Positions 11,953-23,904 of a stretch of DNA of 64,000 bases are shown piece by piece. The DNA is from Phragmites australis (lineage: Eukaryota; Streptophyta; Magnoliopsida; Poales; Poaceae). The DNA is taken from assembly GCF_958298935.1 (NCBI RefSeq), contig NC_084932.1, positions 14,797,501-14,861,500 on the forward strand, in the 5' to 3' direction. Each line of letters begins with the position of its first letter. The first letter of the stretch is position 1. The position numbers and the translations under genes are program-made. The notes under the pieces are model-generated. The model saw nothing but the letters and a program-made list of their open reading frames with translations, searched no databases and was not told the origin of the DNA.

Positions 11953-12776
11953 AGTAAAGTTACCTCCTTCAGAATGCAACTCATGCGCACTTGATTTTAT
12001 TGTTGCTTGAATGTTGGAATAAAACGTTGCTGCTTACATAAGTACTTGTGTATGTCATGACAAGCCTCTATTGGTTCCTGACATGTAAATTGAGCACTGA
12101 GCATTGTGCTATTGTATATGTTAAAATCACCCTAAAAGAATTGGTGTGGAAATAATACAGGAAATCTCAGATCCCCTGTTCTTTTATTGCAATGTGATAT
12201 GTTATATTGTTGTGTAAATGCTGATGAAATTGCTCAGATACAGATAATCTGTTGAATTGCTGTATATTTGTGCAGATAGTGGTGAATATAGTTCACAGAC
12301 TAGTTCGAATACTGATTACTGATTCAAATGAGAATTGTTCTCTATTCAAATGGGTTTGGACATCTGCATACTTTATGCACCTTTTTTAGCTGAGCCTTTA
12401 TTTCCATCCAACTCAAATGAATCACAAAGATCCGTTGAATTCTGTTTGCCGGTGTGGATTTGTTCTAAGTTGTATAGAAGTATCGAATGGATGGATGTGT
12501 CATAAATGTAGGGCCATTCTGGCTACACCAGTAACATTAATTATTGAATCACATATGTGTGTATTTTGTCGGATTCAGGCAGTGGTCATATTAATTTTGC
12601 ATTCATATCTTTAAGAAGAATGCAAACTGTGCCATATTTTCCTGCTCAAATTGTAATGAAGATGTCAAAGAGCAAGTGTACCAGCCTGCTAGGCCACAAA
12701 ACAACTGAAGCGTTTGACCACATCTTGGTCAACGTCAAATCTTTGATAATGGGCTCTCTTCGAGAGTGTAAGATCA
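11953..12776 (+). other. 3' flank of the F-box gene
   Basis: AT-rich sequence with no supported gene. The first part is probably 3' UTR. The rest up to the Copia-1 LTR may be UTR with introns or plain intergenic DNA ('tatatttgtgcag' near 12264 could be a splice acceptor, which is weak evidence). Confidence 0.4.
12018..12023 (+). terminator. Candidate poly(A) signal AATAAA of the F-box gene
   Basis: A canonical AATAAA lies 66 bases after the stop codon of the F-box gene, followed by T-rich sequence. Plant poly(A) signals are loose, so other AT-rich sites downstream could also be used. Confidence 0.45.
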
Positions 12777-12791
12777 TGTGATGAAAAATTA

Positions 12792-13658
12792 TGTGATGAA
12801 AAATTAGTTTGATTGATGAAATTGGTAGAGCAAAATGATTTAGCATAATAATATTTAGTTGATGTTCATAAGTTGCTAAGATATGTTTGGATAGCATAGT
12901 TTGATATGCTATCATTAGTTGGATATGCTTATGTCAACGTGTTGGTTTTGCTTGGAGTTTGCGTGAACTGATCTTGAGTCAAGTAGGGAAGTTCTTGTGC
13001 TCGTACTCGATTGTTGTTTAATTCATGTACAGGTGTTGCTTGAAGGCGAACGTGATCGATGACGGATCGACGAACTAAGTTCAGGGAGGAACTGAGGTTT
13101 GGCGACTAAGTTCAGAAGGAATGGAAGTCGTGGTGATCGAGAATGTCATGCAGGACGTTCAAGCTGAGAAAACAATATATATAGAGATAAGGCTTCGCGA
13201 TGGATGCAGGAGGCCATCTGATCGTGAGAGGTCGTGAAGAATAATTCATATTCAAGTTGGAGCAGGCACAAGGAAGTCATGTGGTGGCTGGACTTGAGAT
13301 AAGAGTTAGTGTCGGAGACAGACTCTGAGTTGGTTATGTTTATGCATGTGTGCATAGGAGATGTGCATGCATGATTACATAAGAGTTGTTAGCTAATTAT
13401 TCTTGATCCATATATCCGATTTACTCGATACTTATGGCGTTAGTTTCATATTTAAATCTAGTTTACGCTGATCAAAAGTGAGAACAATCTGACCAGTAGA
13501 TTTTTCTCTATATTGTTTTTACTAGAGTTTGTGTAATCTATTTTCAGTGGAATATCGAGTTTAAATTGAGTTTCAATTTGGGTGAGTTAATCTTTGAATT
13601 TGGTTTCCGCAATCATTCACCCCCTCTGATTGGGTATTTTGCTATATTCGATGATACA
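12792..13658 (+). repeat. Copia-1 5' LTR, internally deleted
   Basis: This LTR is 867 bp against 1461 bp for the 3' LTR. The two align along their length except that about 585 bp, equivalent to 19460-20045, are absent here, with the join near 13400 in 'gctaattattcttg'. The missing segment contains the only clear TATA box (19578). The first 15 bases (atgtgatgaaaaatt) are duplicated in tandem at 12776-12805, so the true left end may be 12777. Confidence 0.85.
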
Positions 13659-13660
13659 AT

Positions 13661-13673
13661 TGGTATCAGAGCC
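13661..13673 (+). other. Copia-1 primer binding site
   Basis: TGGTATCAGAGCC, complementary to the 3' end of plant initiator tRNA-Met, lies two bases after the 5' LTR. This is the standard site for minus-strand cDNA priming. Confidence 0.85.
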
Positions 13674-13712
13674 TTAATCCTTTCTAATTGATCTTAAATG
13701 GTAATTAGAAAT

Positions 13713-14600
13713 ATGGTTTCAGATAGGTATTTCAGAAAATCTTGTGTTTTCGATGGAGTTGATTTTTAGTTACGGAAGATGAAAATGGAGGCCTACATTC
13801 AAGCACAGGGTTTTGCCATTTGGGAAAAGGTCTATATACCAATTGTGGTCCCTGAGAATAATGAAGTGGCGGTACAGAATGTCTCATATCGAGGCGAACA
13901 CCAAGGCAAGAAACATGATCATCCAAGGCTTGGGAAGGAGCGATTTCGATCGAGTAATACATCTCAAATCGATGTACGAGGTATGTAAAGCACTCTGTGA
14001 TTATCATGAAGGTTCAAATACTATTAAAGAGGTACATCAAGATTTATTTAACAAAGATTACATGTGTTTTGAGATGAAGCTCGATGAGTCACTAGATGAT
14101 TTCTTTGCTCGGTTTAATAAAATTCTTAGTAATTTACGTGTTGTATTATATATATTGTGCTGAGAATGCACGTCAATTACTAGGAGCTTTAGATATATCA
14201 GTGTGGGAGATGAAAGTTATATCTATTAGAGAATCTACTGTAATGAGTTTACTTACATTAGATGTACTTTATTCTAAATTGAAAACTCATGAGCTAGATG
14301 TTTTTTGTAGGAAGAATATTAATAAATTAATTGCTTTGGTCTTTCAACCGAGTATGTCTTATATTGAATCTTTTTCATCAAGTTTTTCAATATCTTCTAT
14401 ATTTTCACTAACCGATGATCAACTTGAGTGATTCCTGAAGAAGATTTAGCACTATTTTTACTTGGTTCTTTAAAGTATTGCAGAATGTGCGTATGAGGAA
14501 GAAAGAAAGTGGAGGTCCTCAAATATGCTATGAATGTGGTGATCTCAACCACATTCGCTCCAATTGTTCTAAGTTTGCAGATAAAGCATCAAAAGAGAAG
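13713..14600 (+). pseudogene. Copia-1 gag remnant with CCHC knuckle
   Basis: An ATG at 13713 opens a short frame (MVSDRYFRK) that meets TAG where a Trp codon would be expected. The frame then resumes at 13779 (KMEAYIQAQGF) and shifts near 13813-13870. Gag words such as YHEGSNTIKEVHQDLF and LDESLDDFFARFNKIL follow to about 14160. A zinc knuckle of the form CX2CX4HX4C (CYECGDLNHIRSNC) is coded at about 14529-14570. Gag forms the particle and the knuckle binds RNA. At least one stop and two frameshifts disable it. Confidence 0.75.
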
Positions 14601-15692
14601 GAGAAAATGAAGTGATCGTTCAACAACAAGAAGAAAAAGAACTTTCTTAACCGTAAGGTTGTGCATCGAGTTCTTTTAGCGCTGGAACAAGTTAACTTGA
14701 GTGACGTTAATACAGATAGCAGTGAGGATGACACAACATCTAAGAGCAAGACATTGTGTGATTTGATTGGATTGTGTCTCATGGCAAGCAACAAAGAAAG
14801 CTCAACTGAGGATGAACTTGACAGTGACGGTAACGAGATATTACCTACTTATGATGATCTATCTAATGATGTTGTTCGTTTTGGTACACTCTTAGAGAAA
14901 CATAACAGGAAAATTAAGAAATATGAAGTTTTAATTGAATCGTTTAGTTCTGAAATTGCAAGACTTAAGACTTTAATTCCTGATGATGATGCTTGCAAGT
15001 CATGTGACTTAATTTATTCTGAGCTCATTTTTCTTAGAGATGTTCATGCTTCTACTCTTGAGAAACTTAGAGAAGAAACTGAGAAAAATAAGAAACTTGT
15101 TGTGTTGAATTACAAACATGTTAAAAATACAAGCTGTTCAACGTCTGAGTTGCATGATTCAATTTCCTATTCTAATTGCTCAATTCTTGAATTGAAGTTA
15201 CATGATGCTAATACTAAAGTTTCTCAAATAGCTAATGACATGATTACTCATGAGGTTCTTTTATGCTCTAACTGTCGTAAACAAAAGAAATTCATGAGTG
15301 TTACTTGTGATAAGTGTCCAGCTCTTTCTAAACAGGTTGATTACTTGAAAGGAACTTTAGAACGTTTTTCTAACGGAAAGAAAAACCCGAACCTGATTTT
15401 AGATTCATCTAAGTCAAGTATATGTAAACAAGGTTTAGATTTTGATCTCTATGCTCGTTCTAAGACAAATGCACCCACTATTGTTAGAGCTCTTGGCTAT
15501 GGCAAATTTGAAATTTTTGTTGAATCTGAACCTAAGAAGGTTGTTTTTATGTCTGGTGGATTTTTATCCTCTACAATGAATGCAAATATTTCTTCTTCTT
15601 CAAAATTCATACACCGGGTTAAGTACACTTGCACTCATTATGATAGAGATAGATATTTAGTAGATTTTTGCTTTAGACTAGCTAAACAATAA
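14601..15692 (+). pseudogene. Copia-1 coiled-coil spacer between gag and protease
   Basis: One open stretch of 343 codons (14661-15692) is rich in Glu, Lys, Ser and Leu with heptad-like spacing (KYEVLIESFSSEIARLKTL; TLEKLREETEKNKKL), so a coiled coil is likely. Near 15265-15320 is a paired-cysteine block, CSNC followed after ten residues by CDKC, which could bind zinc. Such a region between gag and protease is known in some plant Copia elements (SIRE/Maximus-like); its role is unclear. Copia-2 has an equivalent region. Confidence 0.65.
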
Positions 15693-15989
15693 AAGAAAGA
15701 AAAGTCTAAGACTATGTCTTATTTACAAAAGGCACATGTTATCCCTCATGAGGTTGTGGCACCTCATTTTGTGCCTCAGGTGAAACATTCATCACCTTTT
15801 ACTGCTTGTGTAACTCAAGTTGAACCTACTCGAGCTTCTTGAGTTGAGATTACTCGAGCTGCTAGTGCTTCCCATGTTGAACTCACTCGAGCTTTTCGAG
15901 TTAAGTCTACTCATGTTTTGCCTACTCATGTTGTTGGTCGAGTGACTCAGTACTGGATTCCTGAAAGCTTTGTTACTAACCCCAGTACT

Positions 15990-17400
15990 GAGGTCTCGAC
16001 ATCTTCTATTTCCTTGTAGGCTTCTCGAGCGAGGAAGGAGAACATTTGACTAGTCGATTCCGAATGCTCACGCCACATGTCCGATGATAAAAATTGGTTC
16101 TTCTCCCTTGTACGTGAATCTCGTGCTGAAAGTGTTACTTTTGGAGATGCTTCTTCTACCTTAGTTGTTGCAAAAGGTACAGTTTAGGTAAATAACATGT
16201 ATGTTCAAGAATGTTGTTTTGGTCGAGAACTTGAAATTTAACTTACTTTCTGTCTCACAAATGATTGATGAAGACCTTGAGATGCGCTTTAAGAAAAATG
16301 AATCTAAAGTATTAGATGCTTTAGGTGACCTGGTTTTTAGAATCTCACATTTTGGAAGAGTTCTTTTAAGGCTGATTTTGATGCGTCACCCTTTTCTAAG
16401 CTTAGATGTCTTGTTGCTAATGTTTCTAAAGATTTATTCTTTTGGCATCGTAGACTTAGTCATGTTGGTATAGATTATCTGACTCGAGTTAGTGGTTTAG
16501 ATCTTATTTGTGGCTTGCCTAAGCTTAAGGGTGATAGCGAGTTTAATTTGCTCTTCTTGTAGATATGGTAAAATGCATTCAGATTCACATCCACCTATTA
16601 CCATGGTTATGACAAATGCACCCGTTCAACTTTTACATCTTGATATTATTGGTCCTTCTAGAGTACAATCTTTTGGAGGTAAATGGTATGTGCTTGTTAT
16701 TGTCGATGACTCCTTTAGATATTCTTGGGTTTACTTTATGGCATCTAAGGATGAAGCTTTTGGTTATTTTAGAAGTTTAGTTCTTAGATTGTCTGTTGAT
16801 CTCCCAGGATCTTTGAGAGCGATTAGAAGTGATAATGGAACAGAATTTCAGAATTCTTCATTTGATCACTTTTGTGCTAAGAAAGGTATTGAACATCAAT
16901 TTTCATCACCTAGAGTTCTTCAACAAAATGTTGTAATTGAAAGGAAGAATAGAACTCTGGTCGAGATGGCTAGGATCATGTTAGTTGGATTTTCTACTCT
17001 AGAAAATTTTGGGCTAAAACTATATCTACTACTTGTTATGTTTCAAATCATGTTTTCTTGAGATATAAATTGGGTAAAACTTTATATGAGCTGCGGTTTG
17101 GACATAGGCTTAGTATTTCTCACTTTCGAGTTTTTGGTTGTAAGTGCTTTGTGCTGAAATCTAGAAATTTGTATAAATTTGAGTCTAGATCAACAAATGA
17201 TATTTTTCTTGGATATCCTGCTTATACTCGTGGATATCGAGTGCTTGAAACCTATGAGGTTACTTTTAACGAGACTAGTCTTGGAACTAGATCAAGTGAT
17301 GCAAGTGCAGGTACACATATTCAGGGGAGTTCGAGAGTATTTTTGTGGATGATGATGAGGTCGATGAGGATGAAATTTTAATTCCGATAATACAATTAGC
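15990..17400 (+). pseudogene. Copia-1 protease and integrase remnants
   Basis: The protease site at 16053-16079 reads VDSECSRHM where family members have DSGC, so the catalytic-loop Gly is Glu (codon 16062-16064). A pre-integrase segment follows (NLKFNLLSVSQM). The integrase core at 16610-17000 shows the D,D-35-E pattern in LDIIGPS, SDNGTEF and VIERKNRTL. Its C-terminal part (LYELRFGHRLS...FRVFGCKCF) is in another frame at 17058-17381. Integrase would join cDNA to host DNA; here it is split by frameshifts and stops. Confidence 0.8.
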
Positions 17401-17659
17401 TGTAGATCCCTTGACACTTTCGATCACTTCAACTACGGTTGGACATCCTCAAGCTACTACATTATCTCTGCGTATTGAAGGAGAAGAGATTGCTTCTCGA
17501 GTGACAGCTCCTTTGCACATTCAGCGGAGTCATCCACCTAATCAATTGATTGGAGATTTGCATGAGCGAGTCATACGGTCTAGGTTTATTGATTCTAGTT
17601 CTCATACTCATTCAACTTTTTTTGCTTCTTTTGAACCTAATGATGTTTCACATATATTA

Positions 17660-18838
17660 ACTGACGAATCTTAGATCAATGCCATGCATGAGGAACTTAA
17701 AATTTTTGAATGTATCAAAGTATGGAAGCTTGCCGTACCTCCTTCGGGTTATACTCTTATCGGTACTAAATGTTCAAAAATAAAAAGTGAGGATGGTGTT
17801 GTTGTTAGAAACAAAGCCAGACTTGCAGCTCAAGGTTTTACATAGGTAGAAGGGCTAAATTTTGAGGAAATATTTTCTCCGGTTGTTAGACTAGAAGCCA
17901 TTAGAATTCTTTTAACTTTTCCTGCTTCTAAAGGCTTTAGATTATATTAAATGGATGTCAAAAATGCTTTTCTGAATGGCTACATAAATGAAGTGATTTA
18001 TGTTAAGCAACCACCTAGTTTTGAAAATCCTAAATATCTAGATTATGTATATAAGTTGTCTAAAGCTTTGTATGGTTTCAAACAAACCCTTAGAGTGTGG
18101 TATGATAGGCTTAAAACCTTTTTGCTTGAAAAGGGTTTTGAAATGGGAAAAATGGACAAGACGTTGTTTGTGCTCAAGCATGGTAATGATCAACTATTTG
18201 TTATTTATGTAGATGATATCATCTTTGGTTATTCTTCTCATACTTTGGTGTCCCAGTTTTCGGAAACGATGAGCAGGGAATTTGAGATGAGTATGATGGA
18301 TGAACTAACGTACTTTTTGGGACTTCAAGTTAAACAAACCAAAGAAGGTATTTTTGTTCATCAAAGTAAATATACACGAGACTTGCTACAACGTTTTGAG
18401 ATGAAAAATAGTAAGCCAATCATAACACCTATTGGAGCAACAACAACACTTGATCCTGATGAAGATGGTGAGCCAGTTGATCAAAAAGAATATGGAAGTA
18501 TGATCGGATCACTTTTGTATCTCACCGCTTCAAGGTCAGACATACAATTTGTTGTATGCTTATGTGTATGATTTCAAGCTTCCCCATGTTCTTCATATCG
18601 ATAAGTTGTCAAACGGATTCTAAGGTATCTTCATGGAACTCAAGATTTTGGTATTTGGCTTTCTGCTTCTTCATCTATTAGCTTAAGAACTTTTCCTGAT
18701 GCAGATTTTGGAGGTTGTAGAATTGATAAAAAAAAATACATCTGATACATGTCATTTTTTGGGTAATTCTCTTGTTGCATGGTTATCTAAGAAACAGACC
18801 TTTGTTGCACAATCTACTGTTGAATCTGAATATGATTG
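17660..18838 (+). pseudogene. Copia-1 reverse transcriptase and RNase H remnant
   Basis: RT begins in broken frames (about 17680-17950) with two stops that look like CAG-to-TAG and CAA-to-TAA changes (in FT*VEGLNF and LY*MDVK). It then stays open from 17951 to 18571, including MDVKNAFLNGY, ALYGFKQ and the catalytic YVDD at 18206-18217. RNase H words (DADFGGC at about 18702, VAQSTVESEY at about 18808-18837) follow with shifts. The frame ends at the 3' LTR without the rest of RNase H. Confidence 0.82.
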
Positions 18839-19577
18839 ATGATGTGATGAAAAATTAGTTTGATTGATGAAATTAGTAAAGCCAAGTGATTTAGCATAAT
18901 AATATTTGGTTGATGTTCATGAGTTGCTAAGATATGCTTGGATAGCATAGTTAGTTTGATGCGCTATCATTAGTTGGGTATGCTTATGTTAACGTGTTGG
19001 TTTTGCTTAGAGTTTGCGTGGTGTTGCGTGAATTGATCTTGAGTCAAGTAGGGAAGTTCTTGTGCTCGTACTCGATTGTTATTTAATTCATGTGCAGGTG
19101 TTGCTTGAATGCGAACATGATCGATGACGGATCGATGAACTAAGTTCAGGGAGCAACTGAGGTTTGGCGACTAGGTTCAAGAGGAACGAAGGTCGTGGTG
19201 ATCGAGAATGTCATGCGGGATGTTCAAGCTGAGAAAATAATACATATGGAGATAAGGCTTCGCGATGGACGCAGGAGGCGATCTGATCGTGAGAGGATGT
19301 GAAGACTAATTCATGTTCAAGTCGGAGCAGGCACAAGGAAGTCATGTGGTCGCTAGACTTGAGACAAAAGTTAGTGTCGGAGACAGACTTTGAGTTGGTT
19401 ACGTATATGCATGTGTGCATGGGAGATGTGCATGCATGATTACGTAAGAGTTGTTGGCTAATTAGCTTAATTAGCAAAAGTTGTTTGTCCTTTTGTGATT
19501 AGAGGAGGATAGAGACCAGATTGAATACGACAGAGAGTTGTAGTTTAATTCTGTCATGTTTGTTCGTGTGGCTACCC

Positions 19578-19585
19578 TATAAATA
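19578..19585 (+). promoter_or_regulatory. Candidate TATA box in Copia-1 3' LTR
   Basis: TATAAATA preceded by GC-containing sequence, in the position expected for an LTR promoter. The 5' LTR lacks it because of a deletion. Confidence 0.6.
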
Positions 19586-19656
19586 GAGAGGTCTGTTGTA
19601 TTGGGTAGGAGAGCGCAGAACAAAGCAGCACAATGCAGTAGAGGATAGAGAAACTC

Positions 19657-19657
<1 letters not shown>

Positions 19658-19699
<42 letters not shown>
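19658..19699. repeat. (GA)n microsatellite
   Basis: About 21 uninterrupted GA units inside the Copia-1 3' LTR, downstream of its TATA box, probably in the transcribed part of the LTR. Confidence 0.95.
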
Positions 19700-19701
<2 letters not shown>

Positions 19702-20303
19702 ATTTTGGGATTTTGTGGAAATCCTTGTTGGATGCTTTGGAGAGGTATCTTGTAAACTCATCTATGCAATGAAAATCAAGTTTCATAAGTTGATGAGTTG
19801 CTGATTCAGAATTTTCTCTCTGTTCTATATTCTGCATGCTCGGTTTTAGTTTTCAATTAATTTTGTGTTTCAGTGAAGTTTCATCTTGGTTTAATCCATT
19901 TGAAACCTTGCTAGAATATCTAGTGTTTGATCTGAGAAAATTTTGAGTGGATTTGGTTTGATCTCGAGTAGCTTTTTGTCAACTCAACTAAGTTTTGATC
20001 TATTCGATTCTGGTTGACACAGTTTGCTTCGACCAGGCATAATTCTTGATCCACATATCCGATTTACTCAATAATTGTGGTGTTAGTTTCGTATTTGAAT
20101 ATAGTTTCTTCTGACCAAAATTGAGAGCAATCCGACTAGCAGATCTTTCTCTACATCTTTCTTACTAGAGCTTGTGCAATTTGTTTCCAGTGGAAGACCG
20201 AGTTTAAATCAAGTTTTGGTTTGGGTGAGTTAATCTTTAAATTTGGTTTCCGCAATCATTCACCCCCCTCTGATTGGGTATTTTGCGCATATTTGATCCT
20301 ACA

Positions 20304-21083
20304 ATGAGGAAACTCAGCTGTGCAGAACGTGATGTATAGCCAAATCCGTCGCACATGCTATACGGGTGAGGATTTGCTACTTTTTTTAATAAATTTTACT
20401 TTAGGCTATGTATTAGTGTACTTAGTGCATTTTGAATCAGCTTTATCAACAACTTTCACTTCAAATCATATATTGGATGTTAATATTTCTATTTGCACTG
20501 TGTTTAAGGAATCGACCTTTGGCCATGCTCATGTGATGTGCAATTTCATCTACCACAGCTCTACCTATTCATCTGGGAGGATAATATGATGTTTCTAAAC
20601 CAAACTTTATTCTCCTCGGTTTATTCTTCGTTGCCTGCTTCCCTTTTGGCCTCAAGTTGCTAAAGCTGCCTTTCATATCATGTAGGATGGTATTGAGTTT
20701 ATGACGCCACTGACCATCTACGAAGTCAATATCGTACATGTTATCTGACCCTCTAATTACCTGTTCCCTAGCATTGTGGAGATAGGTGTCAGGCCAACGG
20801 TGAGGTAGACATAGCTGAGGTGGTGCAACAGGACAGGTGGTGACTTGAGGAGAACCGGTGGATGGTAGGAATGGTTGGAGAGGAGCGGCCATACATGCGG
20901 CAATTTGAGGTGGTGGTGTTAGTGAGGAATATAAGAAGATGACAAAGTCTACAAGTGGTGGCACTTGGACTCTGGAGGCTTGATATAGAAATGTGGCTCT
21001 AGCAACTTGAGGGCAAATGGGAAACAATCAACAAAAAATGAGCTGAGAGGAAGAAAGCTTAGGCTGAAAACAATAGTTATCGG
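20304..21083. other. Unassigned spacer between Copia-1 and the Tat element
   Basis: The left half is AT-rich. On the minus strand 21027-20569 is open for 152 codons, rich in Pro and Gln in the first half, with a less biased second half (SDNMYDIDFVDGQWRHKL). I do not recognise it; it may be a gene or transposon fragment or a chance frame. Confidence 0.3.
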
Positions 21084-21769
21084 TGTAAAGAATAATAGGC
21101 AGCCTTTCCTACACGTTATTATTAGCCTTTCCTACACGTTATTATTAGGAAGGGAGCATGGTCCCCCAGCGTGCCCAGCCAGCCACCACGCGACCGAGGG
21201 AGACCTCACGACCAGTTTTCTCTAGTCACAGGGTAGGTATGTGTGTAATCAGTCTAATTTCATTACATACTTTTTCACTCAAGTGTTTCTCGTACCCAGA
21301 TCATCCTTCTGGGCGGACCTAGGAGTGGCCGGTATAAGCTTGCCGTGTTCCGTTCCATAGCATTAAACACTACGGGACGACCTGACAAGGAGTGGCAGTA
21401 GATTTTGCAAGAGCGCAGATAATGCGTGGGGACGGGACCTAGCAGACTAGGTGATAAGGATGGCGTGGGCGTGGGAGCGATGACACAGACCCTGTAGACC
21501 GACAGGGCAAGTGAAATGTGGTCACTCACCATAATGATGGACATATGTTAAAAGTATTAGCTATGCCACCTTGGGGATAATAGCCCTACATTCTGTGTAT
21601 TTTTTTTATATGAGTCTGAATGAATTGGATACCCTTACTTTCTTCTCTGTGTCTCTCTCCCTTTATATATCTGAGGGAAAGAGGACGTACACAAGGAGGC
21701 CCTAGGTCGTGGGTCACGCGCCTGTCGTTAGGTATACCCCAGTATCATTGTCAGGGGCAAACCTCGACA
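21084..21769 (+). repeat. Tat element 5' LTR
   Basis: This 686-bp LTR matches 37593-38397 along most of its length, for example 'gcattaaacactacggg' near 21361 and 'attgtcaggggcaa' near the end. A perfect 23-bp tandem duplication lies at 21101-21146. It ends with 'cctcgaca'. Confidence 0.8.
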
Positions 21770-21789
21770 TTTGGTGCGCAAGGTAGGGG
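21770..21789 (+). other. Tat element PBS-like site
   Basis: TTTGGTGCGCAAGGTAGGGG directly follows the LTR end. It resembles the TTGGCGCGCCAGGTAGGGG-type site that I recall from grass Tat elements, with decay. The matching tRNA cannot be named with confidence. Confidence 0.5.
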
Positions 21790-22789
21790 CATGTTTTTCA
21801 CATCTTGGTAAATTTCTATAGTGTGTTTGGGCTACCCATGGCTGGATCCACTGCAACCGATGAGCCTGGCTCCAAGGACCCGGGTTGTCATGGGGTGTTC
21901 ACCAGGAAGCAAGATCCAAACGAGCTTGGGGGCTGCAGAGACCTTCACACTGCTGGGTCCTGACGATAGACTCTAGGCCGTGTGCCTTGGGGGAAAACCT
22001 CCCCGACAACTACATGGCCATTCGGAAAGTCCCCCTCCGTGCCGGGATGGTCGCCAACCGTCCCGTGCATTCCTCTCTTTTTACGGAATGAGCCAGAGCC
22101 ACCGGCAAGGTAAGATCCCTAATTAGGTAAAAGAGTACCCTAACGCTAACTAGATATGAGCCCTCTTTGAGCAGGTTCATCCGAAGGACAAAAAAAGGGT
22201 CTTCCGCTCTTTATATTTTCTAAAAGAAAGAAGATCACTTTTTTGCGGATAATAGGAAAAGAAACAGCTTATTCACAACATCAAAAGACCACTGGTTGTG
22301 AACACGGTACGGGTCGTCTGGCAAGAAGGGCATCCGAAACCGGGTATGGATGAGCACAGGACCATAAACGCCGATAGGTAGTTCATGATAAGGGGAGTGG
22401 AGGCTAAAACGAGCTAGACCCCACCAACTAGCGACCTCCTCAGGTACATAGTTCAACTATGTTTTTTCCAATTATTAGACGATATTGTGGAGTATAAGGG
22501 TCTATTAACTGGAATACGAGCAACACCTGTACAAGGGTCAACTAGCGATGAGAGACTCGCTACTAGGCATATCCCAAGTACATATAGGGCACTAGTGCTC
22601 GGGCCAGCCAACGGCGATGCTCTGAAGTAAGAAATCTAGAGTGACATTTCATCGGCTTTGAAGTCTAGCACTGTCCCTCGCAAGGATAACTTCTTAGGCT
22701 GGTGAGCTGGCTCGTCTGGCCTCTTCTTGCACACCTATCCTTGTCAGAGTCTTTGAAAAAAATATTCACACGACCACCCACTGCGATCT
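21790..22789. other. Tat element leader and decayed internal sequence
   Basis: An ATG at 21839 opens a short frame (MAGSTATDEPGSKDPGC) that may be the relic of a leader or gag start. Otherwise I see no recognisable domain. The 'frame' on the minus strand at 22235-22456 has no known motif. Confidence 0.35.
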
Positions 22790-23260
22790 CGAATTGACGT
22801 GGAAGGGATGCTCTACCTGGAAATGGAGCACCAGAGGTAACACCTTTGGAGGCAACGCCTCCTTTGGTGTCGTTGACCTTGGGTGGCTCTTATGTGGTCA
22901 CCCTACTTGATTCGGGTACTACCTGGATGGATCAGATCTTGGACTACCTTCAGAATCAAGCAACTCCTGATGATGACATGTCAGCAAAAAAGGTCATGCG
23001 GCAAGCTCGCAAAAATACTTCTTGGTAGATGGATGCCTTTACCACCGAAGAAGCAATGACTTTTTACTGAATATGTCACTCAAGAAGGGGGGAGCATAGC
23101 ATTTCCCAACATCCTCAGAGGCATCAGTGGTTGCCACACTTCATACCACTCTCTGGTCAGAAAAGTGTTCTGGTAAGGATTCTCTCAACCCACGGCCCTC
23201 AAGGATGCTTGAGAGCTGATGAAATGATATGTGCTATGACTGTACCATGGTCGATATATC
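22790..23260 (+). pseudogene. Tat element pol scrap (RNase H end / integrase zinc-binding region)
   Basis: Broken frames read WMDQILDYLQNQATPDD and SAKKVMRQARKN, like the linker before integrase. About 23105-23215 reads GISGCHTSYHSLV and RKVFWQGFSQPTALKDA, like the zinc-binding region of Gypsy integrase. Frames shift several times and there are stops. The catalytic core, RT and gag are not detectable. This is weak but ordered similarity, recalled from the family and not searched. Confidence 0.5.
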
Positions 23261-23904
23261 AACCAACTAGCCTAAGCACCGATTAACTATGAACCACGAG
23301 ACTCAATTCGCCGGTCAGAGATCGCATGCCACGATGGCTAACTACTCAGGTAGTGACCAGGTGGCGTGGGGAGAGGGTGATACAGACCGGAGCGAAGAGT
23401 TTTGCGAACGTGCTCTAAATACGAGCGGCCCAATGTCGATGAAACCCTAGGAATTTTGATGACCACAAGGTTCGGAACAGACACTGGTCGCAGGCAACCC
23501 CAATGCGGTCTATAGTTCCCAACCTGGCATGGTTAAGTTCACCACAGAGGTTGACCACAAATCACATACCTCGCGGAACATTAGTTCTATATGTAAGGCT
23601 GCTCAAAAATGAGCCTGTTCTCCTACTTTATAGGGCCTTCTAGACGAGCGTGGAAACATGACTTGTAAGTCTTTTAAAAATCTAGAAACTAGGCTCTCTA
23701 TTTTGCAAGATTTCGTGAACAGAAACGATTTCCCATCAAATTGTAAGTTTTTCTATTTCAAAGCCTTGACCGCCTATCGAAGTTTTTCTTCTTCCAACTA
23801 GATGGTTGGGGGCTAGAACTATTAGAATATGTGTTTGGTTCCCTGGCAGCCAAGTTTTTTTCCTCCCGATCGCTCACTTTGATGAGGTGAGACCTAGATG
23901 TGGC
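23261..23904. other. Unrecognised Tat internal sequence
   Basis: Mixed composition with no open frame of note and no motif. It probably belongs to the decayed internal or 3' noncoding region of the Tat element. Confidence 0.3.

Larger units (their letters stand above)
12792..20303 (+). mobile_element. Copia LTR retrotransposon, decayed (Copia-1)
   Basis: Direct LTRs at both ends begin with tgtgatgaaaaattag and end in 'taca'. A PBS complementary to initiator tRNA-Met follows the left LTR, and the order gag, spacer, protease, integrase, RT, RNase H identifies Copia. The polyprotein is broken at many sites. The RNase H frame runs straight into the 3' LTR, so the usual 3' end of pol and the PPT are missing. 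No matching 5-bp target-site duplication was found. It inserted about 840 bp downstream of the F-box gene stop codon. Lineage was not fixed; the long coiled-coil spacer after gag resembles SIRE/Maximus-type elements. Confidence 0.85.
18843..20303 (+). repeat. Copia-1 3' LTR
   Basis: This 1461-bp LTR is the full-length version. It has a TATA box at 19578, a (GA)n tract, and the same end 'taca' as the 5' LTR. The segment 19460-20045 has no counterpart in the 5' LTR. Flanks do not show a matching duplication. Confidence 0.85.
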
